Below, in pieces: positions 25,463 to 37,889 of a stretch of 64,000 nucleotides of DNA (position 1 is its first letter; every line of letters starts with the position of its first letter). This stretch comes from Serinus canaria. Taxonomy: Eukaryota; Chordata; Aves; Passeriformes; Fringillidae. A program made the translations under genes and the position numbers. Location: positions 62,105,994 through 62,169,993 of the forward strand of contig NC_066316.1 in NCBI RefSeq assembly GCF_022539315.1. The letters are read 5' to 3'. The notes below the pieces were generated by a model. The model was given only the letters and a program-made list of their open reading frames with translations, had not been told where the DNA came from and ran no database searches.

Positions 25463-28400
25463 GACTTCCACTTGGGCAAAAGCATGGGCATCCTTATACT
25501 AAGACTGACAGCTGCTGGAAATTATAGACCTTAATTCTAAATAAACCATGAACGCTCTAAAAATAAACTCCACAGAATTTTAGCTTGACAAATATGAAAA
25601 ATATTTCTTGCAACTATCAGACTAACCTATGAGAAAATCCAACAGAGTAACTTTTTCTCACCCACTTCTGTTCATCTCTGACAGTGCCTCTGTTTTATTT
25701 TGCACCAATCTATAATTCTGATAACTGTCACCATAATTAGTAATCACCTTTACTCACAGCTTTTTACTAAGCAATTTAACCTGTTTGTTGCAAGGGATTT
25801 TTCTGTATATTTTTCTTAATCATCTGGAGCTTTCATACAGGCTCAAAGGAAAGGAATTTAGTACAATTTACAAACAAAAAATCCCAATTAATTTAAAGGG
25901 AAGGTTGTTCATTATCTTTTCAAGATAATCACAGGGAATAATATAAAAAATGGATTTGTAAGAAATCTCTTTCAACAGGTGTGAGGCTTCACTACAATAC
26001 CCAAGTGCACTGACTGAGCTGTCAGGTCACCCAGATTTTCTTTTCAGATGTAACCATCAGACATACACCAAGGAGACACAATTCTCAGATTTCTAGGAAC
26101 AATGGCTTGAAATGACAGCAATAATAATAAATATTAATGCCTAGGCCAAAACTGACATTTGCTAGTCTTTTACAGATAAAATGATAAAAGTCCAATGCTA
26201 ATATTATTAGCTACAAATTTAAGAATGTCAAAGAAACTGGATGGGTTTTAGCTACTGATGGCTTTGTCTGGCACACATGGAGTCACATGTTTGATTCCCT
26301 ATTATGTTATCCTGGCAACTGTCTAAGGAAATAAAATAAAGAAAAAGTGTGTAATATTTATCTAGAATGGATTAAGATGAAGCAACAGACATAAAAGTAT
26401 ATGTGAAATTTACAATATTTACTTTGTGTCTTCCTTTCGCAAAGGTTGTTTCATTTATACAGATAACAAAAAAAAAGTGATGCAAAATCTATCCATGCGT
26501 TACATTTCCTCTAACTATTGTGTTTTCTGTTTTTCTTCCTATCAAGATTTTTTTCAGTCTGTCACTAACACTCTTTATCGTATCTTACAGTTACTATGAA
26601 CTCCTGATAAATTTCTATAAAAAAATCCTTTTTCTACTAAATTAATCTTAATGTGCCAATATGTCCATTTTGTGTCTATATAAAACATCGATGATGTTAA
26701 AAAAGCAGTTAAATATTCAGGTAAATATTAATTCATCAATTCATCAAGGTGTTCTACCATCTGCTCATGACTAAAGAATTCCTTATCATTGACAATGGTG
26801 GGAGAGAGTGTGGGCAGCATCTGCTTGCTGTAATGCCATTAAGGTAGATGTATTTCCAGGTGTAGGAGAGAAGTCATCATCCCATGCTCATTTAACAAAC
26901 CAGATCTGCTATCTAAATTGCAGTTTAACTACCTCAGATCCATCTTAGGTCAACAACAATATACTCCACTTTCTAACTTAGGGTAAATGAGTTTCTCACT
27001 CACCCTCTTTGAGCCAGACTGTGGGCAGCCAGGCATGGACAAGTCAAGAGCCAAACAATCAGAAATATCAAGAAAAAACATAATTATAGAAACGTGTTTG
27101 GCACTGAACTGGCTCCTGGATGCTGCTGCAATACTATTTCTTTGTCTAAAGCATTCCCAGTGGAGAATGTTCCTGTTCATGGGACTGACCAGAAAAACAG
27201 TAGCGTCTGTGGTCATAAGGAGAGAATCTCCCCTTTCCAATAAACTGTCAATCATTGCTTCTGTTCTTCTGTGGCATAAAGTGGAAAGAGAAGCACATCT
27301 TCATTCAGAATAGGGATTAGGACATAAGGTCATGAGTTCAATCTTTCTTGAAATGAATAGTGCCAAGAGCCCGGGTTGCTACTCCAGACAAGTGGGGCTT
27401 CTCTTGCCAGACAGTGAAGGTGGTCAGAAGTAGCAGCAGTAAGGTAGTACCACATCCCAATGGATGTACATTCTGCCAAATAAAGCTCAAGGAGACAGGA
27501 ACCAAACACCGACTCCTGGCTCTCTATACTTGAGATAGGCATCTGACTTAAAAAAGATTGGACTGCGTCTTCCTATTGCCTGAACTGCATGTCTCTAGGA
27601 GTAGGAACATTTTTATGATTCAGCTCACAGGGTTCTTATGTGGTTGAACCACACAAGGGTTAAACAATATTTATGTGACATGTAACCTGCACCTGCAACA
27701 CTTCTGTGCTTATCATTTTATAGCTTAGCTAGCTAGAATTCCCATAACAATTATAAACTTTACTCAAAGATAATAGTGGAGTCATCATGCTTCCACTGTA
27801 AATTGCTGGAGACTTTTAATCACTGATTAACACTAATATCTATGGCCATTCCATCATTTTTGTTTTGAACAGAGAAGTATTTTAAAAGGTAACGAATACA
27901 ACAACAGGCGAAGATTCTCCAAGGCTGTATCTAAAGATTCAGAAGTATGTTCTGAAACTGATTCTCTCCTCTGGTCCCTTCATTGTTGGAGCTGTAAACT
28001 ACATCATAGCTCCTTTATGGCTGATGAACCCAAATTTTCTGCCTGTGGCTGACAGTCATGTTGATCCAACCTTGGCTGGAAGTCAAGTTACAAGAAGGAC
28101 ACATTGCACAGATCTTTTTACTGTGGACACACAGTTGTACTAACTCATATACCAGCTGTACAGAGCCAGGGCAGGGTAAAACAGGAGTAAATACCAATAC
28201 AACAAGCATTGAAATCAATTGCAAAAGATAAAAGATTCTGATATTTAATTGTGACAGCAATTAAAGAGAGAGAGGTCATAGGAAGAGAAAATGCTACTTT
28301 GCACTGCAGGCATAGTTAGTGAATAATTTTCCTACTGCCGAAAATTTTCCCCATACTGCTACACAAATAAATATCATCCTAACCTAAGCACATTTATCCA

Positions 28401-29890
28401 TTCCCTATGAAGATTAAAATATTACACTTTGTCAAAGACTCTTTTTAGGTGTTCATTGATTACTGAACACAAATTCACCTGAACCAAACCCACTGGGCTG
28501 GAAGGAGCTGCCCAACAGTACATCCCACTGCCCTAACATGAGCAGAAATTCATGTGGTATAGCTGTTCTGTAAGGAACCATGAGTTTCTGACTGGGTGGC
28601 CCAGTCATTACACTGACAATAACTGAATTATAATTCTAAAAGAAAAAGCTTGCTTTTATTGTCATGGGAAAACCTGAAAACAATAAATCTTATTTATTTC
28701 ATTGCTTGAGGCATCCATACCCTTTACATAAAAACCAACAATTTTTTCTAGAAAATATCATTACAATCTGCCTCCTCATGGGGTAAATTACTATAATTTC
28801 TAATACTTTTTAATTTTCAAAACAGAAGAATTATTTATATCTACCACAAGTAGAAGTGTATTATATTATTTAATTTTCAATTATTAAGCCTTATCAGCTG
28901 GTTGAGGTAGAAATTGGGAAATAGAGTTGTATGTACTGAGACTTATAATACAGACAACTGCAGCACTCCCAAATTAATGCCACCAACAAGAGATAGCTAA
29001 TTTCCTTTAACTTCTATGATTCTTATTAAAAGCTCTTATAATAGCTGGCTTTTTGAAATCTAAGGTTTGCTTCACAGTACACTTCCAATATCAATTATCT
29101 TAGTGTGACACTTCTGAAAAGCATAAGTTCAGTAGCTTCAATTATTTATTAAAACAGGTGTTCACACACAAATGTGTTATTAGAGGCAGCAAAGAAAATG
29201 AGGCTGTCTGAGAGAATTATATTACATTTGTCTGATTTTCAGCTGAGGATGTTCTTATAAAATAAAACAAGCGAGAACTATCACAACTGATCATAAACCT
29301 CTACTTTCTAACAATTCCCAAATTTATTTTCACTGTTGCATGTAAATAGATGCATTTTAAGAGAAGGGAGAAACAAAAGTTATTGCAAGCATTGGAAGCA
29401 GTAAATAAGGTACTGGAAGAATTGATTACATAGAATAAAGCTAATGAACCTTGGCAGCACTGTCTGGTTAATCTCTCTTTTTTTTCTGCTTCATTTTTCC
29501 ATTGTCCATTCAGTTTAGGGCTACTAATTAAAGAACCCCCTGAAAGTCTAGCAGTTTTATAGTGCCCAAATTCTCAATTTGGAATGAAAAAGCATCTTTG
29601 GTACCTAACAGTCTTCTGTGAGTTGCCTTCCTTTTGTTCCAGTGGCATCCAGCCTGCTTCTGTATTCATCTTCTGGTCTAGGCAGCAAAATCATTTTCTT
29701 CCTAGTTGTACAGGAGATGACTGCTCTCTCATGACAAGGCTATTTTCAGTGCTGGTTAATTAGCAAGCACATGGTCGCAGAGATGTCCAGCTTGTCTTTT
29801 ATCATATAAACCTGGCATTTTTATGCAGCACATGAGGCAGTCTTAATATCAGGACAAATCTTGCAGGGGTAATCAAGTTCTTACACTTGA

Positions 29891-29905
29891 TTTTTTTTTT
29901 TTTTT
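29891..29905. repeat. T15 homopolymer
   Basis: A run of 15 T with no element body recognised next to it. Confidence 0.8.
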
Positions 29906-30819
29906 AAGTAATAATTCATTTCTGAAGTTTCACCTATCTATTCATTAAGTGATGAAGTGTCAGGGCACAGAGGGAAGTAATCTTTTATGTTGTCTAAGCA
30001 TAATTTAACTCTTAATTCAGAAGCTGGAAAATCATAAATACAGCCAATTATTCTCATGTGCATTAGGGTTTTTTACCTCCTCTATGATCTGTGCTGTTAG
30101 GTATGTGTAATAGAAGCCTAGCAGCTTTTCAATCTGTACTCTAGACAGCAAAGTCAATGACTGAGAAGTCTACAACACTAGCCTTTGCACAGAGGAGTCC
30201 TAGAGTTTGCAAAGTGTGAAAACATTGCAAGAAGCTACAAAAAAATGCAGTGGTTTGAGTGTCTATTCTAAAATTATTCTAGGACACTATTCATCACACT
30301 TGCTGTCACTCTGATATAAAATCTGTGCAAACCTGTCCTAGAATATAATAATCAAAATCCTGGATTTTGTTCAACAAATGACAGTAAAAACATTGAAAAC
30401 ACTGCTCAAAAAAGTTTCAAATATTAGGCTACTTCTTTTAAGAAAATGAGCTTCATAATTTATTTATGAGATTAATATGATGAAGGTTGCATAGTATACA
30501 ATGAATTCCACATGTATTTGCTAATATAATCAATACCAATGTTTCATTTTATACATTAGAGAAATATTACCACATTTTATCAAATAATTTTAAGATATTT
30601 CAAATAAACATGTCAAGTTAGACTTTTAAGAAATAGTTCTCATTTTAAAACATCTCAAGACAGAAGGTTTATAGTAACTACTTTTTCTTCCCTGTCAATC
30701 TTCACATAAGTTTTGAGTGGGCCAACTTTAGGTAGATTTAGCAAACAGGAAAAGGCTCAAAAAGAATTTGACTTTCTTAAAAATGTCCAAAAGATGCTAT
30801 AAATTTGGAAACTAAAAAA

Positions 30820-31690
30820 CGGGGAGGTAGACAGATAACTGTGGACACAGTTACATCCTGAGATACAATATCCTGAGGGGGAGGTAGGCAGAATGTAACA
30901 GCTACACACCCCGTCTGAAGGCAGCTGGGCCAGGCAATCTGGACATATCTAGTTGCAGACTAATGACAAAATGCTTTATCTGCAGGGGTGTCACAGACAG
31001 ATTCAGGAAGGAACAGATGTTATTTCCATGGAAGACAGATCTGAGCGATTAAAGGACAAAAGCCAGTAGGAAACCAGGCACTGTCATTAGCTCTACAGCT
31101 GATACAACAACTAGTAAGAACTCTCAGTAGCATATTCAGTAGCATGCTTAAGAAACCTTCCTAGGTGTCTGAGTAGAAACCTTTTAATGGCCTGTCATAG
31201 GTGATGTGTGTACACTGACAGATAATCGCACAATTTCTTGTTGTGTGGCTGCCACGGAAGAAGGACACATGGTGTTCCCTCAAACTGAGAGGTATTCCCT
31301 CAAACTGAGAGGTATTCCTACAGCTCTCATTTGTAGACCACATCGGACAACAGAAAAGAGTCAAAGAAGCACAAGGGGCTTTGTTGTCCCCTGCAAGATT
31401 TACTAAACAACAATATCCATACTCCAGTTACCTACGGCTCGACTGACTCCATGGTGCAGATCCTACTACAGGAATGGTCACTAAATTTAATTTCTCTTCA
31501 AGGCACAAACATGAAGATCTCCAGCTCTTAAAACTGTACAAAATACTGAGGCCTAGCTTTACTGAAGAATGTCTGCCATGGATAACTTGTGCTTCACATT
31601 TAGATCCACTGGGAGTCCATACAGATAACTGGTGTGCTCACAAATCACTGCAACAAACAATAAACAGCTAACTTCCTTCAGGCAGGTCAT
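30820..31690. other. Unclassified, less AT-rich patch, possibly an old repeat
   Basis: This segment is visibly richer in G and C than both flanks and carries short internal duplications: TCAGTAGCAT twice with a 12-bp period at 31124-31145, and a 20-bp unit twice at 31277-31316. GGGAGGTAG and ATCCTGAG also recur within 30825-30885. Frames of 65-67 codons are open on both strands but match nothing I know. It could be an eroded retroelement, but I cannot assign it to CR1 or to a known LTR. Confidence 0.35.
31277..31316. repeat. 20-bp tandem duplication (2 copies)
   Basis: Two exact 20-bp copies beginning CCCTCAAACTGAGAGG stand head to tail at 31277-31296 and 31297-31316. The perfect identity suggests a recent slippage or duplication event. 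Confidence 0.9.
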
Positions 31691-34600
31691 AAGGACATGC
31701 TTGCCATGGGACAGGTGGGCAACCCTTTTTAACATATTCCTCTTGTTCCTAAAAGAGAAAGAATACTTGCATAATAATAGATAAATTGAACTTTTTTATC
31801 TCAGAATCGAAAATATTTAGAATTGTTTTCTTGGTGACCACAAAACTAAATATGTTCGATTATGTTTAAATTTGCAAGGCTTTCCTAGGCACTAAGATTT
31901 CCTTTTACAAAGGACAGCAAAGTCAATAGCATTAGGAGGTAGACAGCTAATAGGTAGAACCAGTCAAAGTATAGGAACTATGAACATGCTTTCCCTTTCC
32001 AGTACAAATTTGATATGAACTGCTGAAAAATACTAGTGTCTGTATATATACATTTTTTTTTTATTTCAAATACAGCTGCTTTAGGAGCACTGCAATGATT
32101 GGTATTCTATTTTATTGTATTTAACAATGTTCCTGACATCCTAATAGCTGATGTACTTTCCTGTTCTTGGTGGAGAATTTTAATTATTCAAAGTGTAGCT
32201 GTACTATATTAATATCATGAATGATTATTTCCAGCTTGTAGAAGAACTTCTGGATCTTCTGATCAATATCCTGAACAAGAACAAAACTGTTGTTCTCTCA
32301 AATCTTTTCCTGACACTTTTTTAGTCTCTTACAGACTTGAAATGAATTTACTGCTTATATTCAATAATAAGTTTTGTTGCCTGTGTTGAGAAAAGTGACT
32401 GATTTTACATGAAGCCTTAATTTGCTTTTTCATCATTTGCTAAAAGTTTCTGAAAATTTTCCTGGCTTTGGGGAAGATTGGCCAGCTTTTGTAATTAGAA
32501 CTGTATGAAAAAAGAGACTGAGGCCAGGCATTGGTTGGAATTTCTCAATCTTACATCAATTATTGTCCACTTAAGAGACAAGCAGCAGTTGCCAGTTTAA
32601 TCGTTTTATGAGACTCCATTTATCATTCATGTTAAAATGGCCCTGGGTAGGTTCTTTTTATCCATTATAAATCAAAATAAATAATGAATAATGATAAGTA
32701 ATTGCAACTAATGAATCAGACATGGCATTCCTTATTCCCACTACATCAACTCTACTCCTGTGCACTGCTTAGAAGAGGCAGAACTATCTTCACAGATAGC
32801 AAAAAATAGCTAAGAAGGCAACGCTGTTACTTCAAAGAGATTTTGCAACAATTAAGTATTTGGAACAAGAGGACAACCTGGAATTAATGTGGATGCTTTA
32901 AAAGAAAGAGAACAGTTCTGATTTTGTTGTTGCAGAACTCTGAGTTGGACTTTTATAACGAGTGAATAGTTTTTGACACAGATATTATTACTGAGCAGGC
33001 TACAACATGAGAAATAGTACTCAGGTCTACACTGCTTAAAATTTTTCATACCATTTACAAAGTCCCTTAGTTCTATAAAAATAGATTTGTGGATCCATGT
33101 CAGATAATATTAAATACATTTCTTGCTTACAAAAGCAGTCCTGTAATAAATAACACTTTTTCCATTAACAGTTTAGGATAGTATACATCCCATATGGTGG
33201 TGAATGAAGTTTAAAAACTATGAAGCACTCTCACTGTTGGGAGTAGCAAAGGAATTCCAATGATAGAAAGACAAGAAAATAAAAATAAGTACAAGAAGAT
33301 AAAAATAATTAGTTGATACACAAGTGCTTTTCATTTCTTTAAAAAACTTCTAGGCCCCCCAAAATACAGTATGTAAAAAGACTTAAATTAAAGGAGCATA
33401 TGAATACTAGAGAAGCATTAAACACATCTTCCTTAAAGAGTAGTATCCAAAGATATTTGATACAGTAGGCATACAGAAAATAGCCATAGCAATTCTGCCT
33501 CCAATGTAAATTTGAGCCATGATCCCACTGTTTGGCAGATCAATACTCTATTTTATAATAAATTTTGAAAATAAAAAAACTTAACAGACAAACCAGGAAA
33601 AAAAATTAGAGTTAAAAAAAGGTCAAAAAATATTTCAATTTATTTAATCTGAAACTCACTACTTTTTGTCAAAAACTTGAGAAATAATGACTTTTTTAGA
33701 AAAAAGTACTTTTAGATGAGAAATGGGAATAGCCTTTTTTAAGAGATATAGTTTTTATGTTTTCATTTTTTCAAATCTCAAGAAACTAATTTGTTAAATT
33801 AAAAAAAAAAAATTACCTCAATAAAATGGAGCACCAAACCTCACTGGAAAGTGGTATGTCAGAAATTTACTTCTATAAAATATGTCAAAAGGATCTTTAT
33901 GAAAGTATTTGTGCTGATCTTGGAGGAACAGCTGAATGATAAGAATGTCTCTGTCATAGCCTTAGTCATAATGGAGTGCTATTATGAGGGGAAAATATAA
34001 GTACATTAATTTGACATTTTAAAGTAACACAGGAAAATAACTGATGTTTGATTTAAAAGAAAACAGAAATAAGACCAATTATTTGAATGGTACTTTTAAT
34101 AAAAAACGGTATGCAGATTTTTTCCTACATTTCACCCATGATTTATCCCTTTTCACAGCAATGAAGAGCTATATAGGAAGGAACTAAAGGCTTGCTTGAA
34201 CAAAGTCAATTGCATCCTCCAAATATCTACTGGTTTTGCAATGATTATTTTCCCAAGGCACTCCATTGATCATTGCTGGGTTGATCACTATGCAGCCCAT
34301 TCAAGCATAAACTCCATTTGACTTGGCTTCATTCAATTTTCAAAGCACTACCCATACAATTCCTTTCCTATGTATTGTTTTAATTTGTCACAGTTTCTAT
34401 CCCTGACCAAATAATAACACTGGTATTGCTACTAGATATATTTTCAAACATACCAAGTCTTCATAGCTGTCTCTAATGTCCAATAGGAGTTCACTGTAAG
34501 CATCCAGAAAGACTTCTCTTAAACCTTACTTTAAGTTCTTCCTTGAAACGCACTGGTGCCAGACAGTGATTAAGTTGCTGGCTGTTAGGTAATGCCACCC

Positions 34601-36572
34601 CTCCATCTAAGCAGATCCACCTCATTTTTTCAACATCCTTGCCAAAGGTCTGCACCAACCTGCCATCTCTTGTCTTATAAACCTATCTGAGCAAGAATGA
34701 CATTTTCATGCCACGTTGATATACTACCTGGTGCAATGGGATTCTGATGCATGCACGAGAATGCAAGTTTGATCAAATACTGACAGAACATTCACAAAAA
34801 TATGCATAAATAAAAAGTGATGTTGCTTTGAGTTAAGCTTCTGTTTTCTAATTAAAGCAAAATATTCAGCACCACAGAGCAAATGGAAGCAAGTTTGTCT
34901 GTAAAATGTCACTGTTCTCTGAGGGCTGTAGGCTTTGCATAAAGCTGTGGTTATACTCAGTGTAAAACTGGGAAGAGGAGAGGAATTTTTCTCAGGTAGA
35001 GCTTACAGAACTCATTATCAGCAGGCTCGCAGAAAATGCAGAAGACTTTAACCAATGGTACATTAATATGCTTTCCTTGCCTCAAGAGTTGCTAACCAGG
35101 ACCCACAAGAGCCCTCTGGCACCAAACTGAAATGCGTTCATTCCATTGCCACTGTGGAAAGAAATTTCCCTAGTACAGGAAGAAAAAATTACTTTGTTCA
35201 TTCTGACACAAAGGTATGCTAAGTTTGCATGAGGATCTGTCCTTCAAAACTGGAAGAAAAACAAAGTATTTGTCCATCCTGCTTTATCAAAAGAAGTTAC
35301 TTAGGAGGCAATGTGTAAAAATCCCTTTGTAACAGGTAGGCAAGACACAGATGTTGCGAGTATCTTGTTTGGAGGCTCTGCTCTCATAAGTCAGTATTAA
35401 TAAGCACAAGTGATAGAACTGAAAGGATATGCCCAAAGTAATTCATTTATACTGGCTAGAAAATTAGACAGAAGCACTGAGTCTTTCATTGTTCCAGGAT
35501 GAAGAAATATCTTGCAGCAGGAATGCAATTGTTGAAGCATAACAAACAAAAGGCAGACATCTGAAATGACATCTGTATTTACAGGATAGAAGACAGAGTT
35601 TCCAATTCATAGATCATACATATAAGAATTACTTACTTGTTATATTTACAAAAAATTATCTGAATTCATCTTCTTTTTCGGTCTGTAATAGGAAACAGCA
35701 GTGGTGCCTTTGTAAATCAGGCCTGAGCTATTAAACCAGGGAACTTGACATGCAATGGAAAACAAAGGAGCTAATGTGATTCTAATTCTTCTTCACCATG
35801 ATAACTTGCAAGTGTTTTCAGAAACCAAGAAAAGTGTGCTCTCAAAATTAAAAAAAAAAGAAAAAAAAACCCAAACCATGTCATAGCTTTCCATAGTCTT
35901 CTCTCAACTAATAAAAAACCAAGATACATGACACAAACAATTTTTCAGTGAGCTATAAAAAGATTTTAAAAGCAGCAATTTTCCACACCCTACAGATAAA
36001 CCAGTTATTTATCACAATCTACTGAATGCCTTAAATGACAGTGGCTTGTTATATGAAGGTACTTAAAGAAGCACGTCACTATTTCAGCTGGCAAAAGTTC
36101 ATGATAAATACTTCAGGTCAGTTTTGCATTTACTCTCTATTTACCAGTTCAAAAGAAGAAAAAAAAATCATTAATTACTATAATTTACTTTTCCTTTTTA
36201 GTACATGGGTCCGTCAGGAAAATACTTGTGACTATGGTCCATGCAAGTATTGGCATTGATTCAGAGAAACTATTTAAGTAAAAATCAAAGCTTTGAGCAG
36301 TTATTGATTGTTCATGAGTCTACATCATTATTGGTGCTGACAACTTAGATACATTTCTGACACCTTAGGTATTCTTACCTAATTAAAAAAGCTATTCAAT
36401 AATCCTGCATTAAACTACTAAAATATACTTGCATACAAAAAAGGTATAAGTGCTTCGCCCTCTTATTTTAATGATAGTTCTGGAAAGAAGAATCCAAGAA
36501 TTCAGTAGTGTCAAATTATTATTAATAATTATAATTCTCTGGTAAGTGATTATGAATCTTAATAAAGGTCTT

Positions 36573-36596
36573 ACTATACAGATGAATCTGTATAGT
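36573..36596. repeat. Palindrome, 11-bp arms, 2-nt centre
   Basis: ACTATACAGAT and its exact reverse complement are separated only by GA. The total length is 24 bases. It is probably a cruciform-prone or fold-back site and is too short a loop for a natural RNA hairpin. Confidence 0.9.
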
Positions 36597-37809
36597 TTAC
36601 AGATTAACTCACTGTTGTAATGATAAAGATTCACCAAGCAAAAAAAAAACAAAACCAGCCAACAAAAAAAATCACAAACTATACAAGATAGAATAGATAG
36701 AACAGATGAGTCCTTCTTCTCTTTAAATGCTTGAATTTTCCCTTGTAGCAAAATTGCTGAAGAGGAAACAACATATTAAATGTCAAATTGACCAGGGACA
36801 CATAATATTACTGGATTTTAGCCATCAAAATTTCCTTTTATCTTAATTGGCTATTAGTCTCTATGAACACAAAATTCTCAGGAGAAAATAAAGCTTTTAT
36901 CTTTGTTTTCCTCTTGCAGATTTGGTCGTAAAGAGTGCACAAAACCCAGTAAACCTTCACACAATGTACACCAGGTTCTTTGTGGAGTATGAGACTTTGA
37001 GGATTTATTCTTCTTCTGAACACAAAGGATCAGAACACAAAGAACAGCAAAGCTAGGTAAAACAATTGATTGAGCTACCCAAGTGAGCTGCATATTTTCA
37101 CTTCCAAGTAATTATCTTTTATAACTAGCAGTGAGTGCAAGTAAAGAAGCTCAAATCAAATGATAATCATAGCATTTAATCAGATACCCAGATGGTTATT
37201 AAGCAATATACAAGTGTAATTAAACAGGACATAGGAATGAATGTGTTCATTCCAGGCTTTTTGTAAAAATAACTCTAAAAATTGATTGCATCTACAGTTA
37301 GTAACTACCTATGGAAAGTTAGAGTCAATGGAAATTATTACTTTAAACTGAATAAACAATATATGAACTCCTGTTTACTCAGGATCTATGTCTTGCAAAT
37401 TTAATAATGAGGAAGACTTGAACCACTGCCGTGTTCTTCAAGTTTTTTGTTTCTATCACCTCATAAAATTGCACCATTGCAAAACTAGAAATTATTAGGC
37501 TTCTAGCACTTGAATTCCTCTAACAACTAGAATGAGGCTATGCATTTTAGAAGAGCTTTGGAGCTTCTCTAAAATAGAATCAAGTAAAAGCTCAACCAGA
37601 GCATTTAGACTAATACACTGGCATGCCATGACAGAAAGAAAAACACGATGTAATAGAAATTGTACAATTCTGCCAGCTGAAGGCTTTCCAGATATGGCAA
37701 AAAGTCTAAAAGCTCTGACCAATATGAGTTGAACACAGAATGAGCTAGACATCTTGTCCCAACATTATAAATCAACTAGCAGAAGTAATTTCAATTCCAA
37801 AATCTATAT

Positions 37810-37830
37810 CAGAATAACAGAATAACAGAA
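37810..37830. repeat. Short (AGAATAAC)n repeat
   Basis: Two and a half copies of AGAATAAC precede ATCACC. This is minor tandem slippage. Confidence 0.7.
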
Positions 37831-37841
37831 TCACCATTACT

Positions 37842-37889
37842 GTCTTAAGTTGCTGCTAGCTGGCTGATACTTTTGGATCAACTTAAGAC
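37842..37889. repeat. Inverted repeat, 11-bp arms, 26-nt spacer
   Basis: GTCTTAAGTTG at 37842-37852 pairs exactly with CAACTTAAGAC at 37879-37889. The arms are perfect but short, so chance is possible. Confidence 0.75.

Larger units (their letters stand above)
21981..30819. other. AT-rich noncoding DNA, no gene seen
   Basis: No supported gene. The stretch holds a T18 run at 22158-22175, an A/C-rich low-complexity stretch at about 22977-23035, a possible regulatory cluster at 25305-25462 and a T15 run at 29891-29905. The frames at 26950-27313, open on both strands over the same bases, show no family resemblance. Confidence 0.55.

Noticed and set aside
36410..36751. 113-codon minus-strand frame with hydrophobic stretches
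   Set aside because: The hydrophobicity comes from T-rich codons. No membrane-protein family is recognisable and it covers an A-rich tract and a palindrome.
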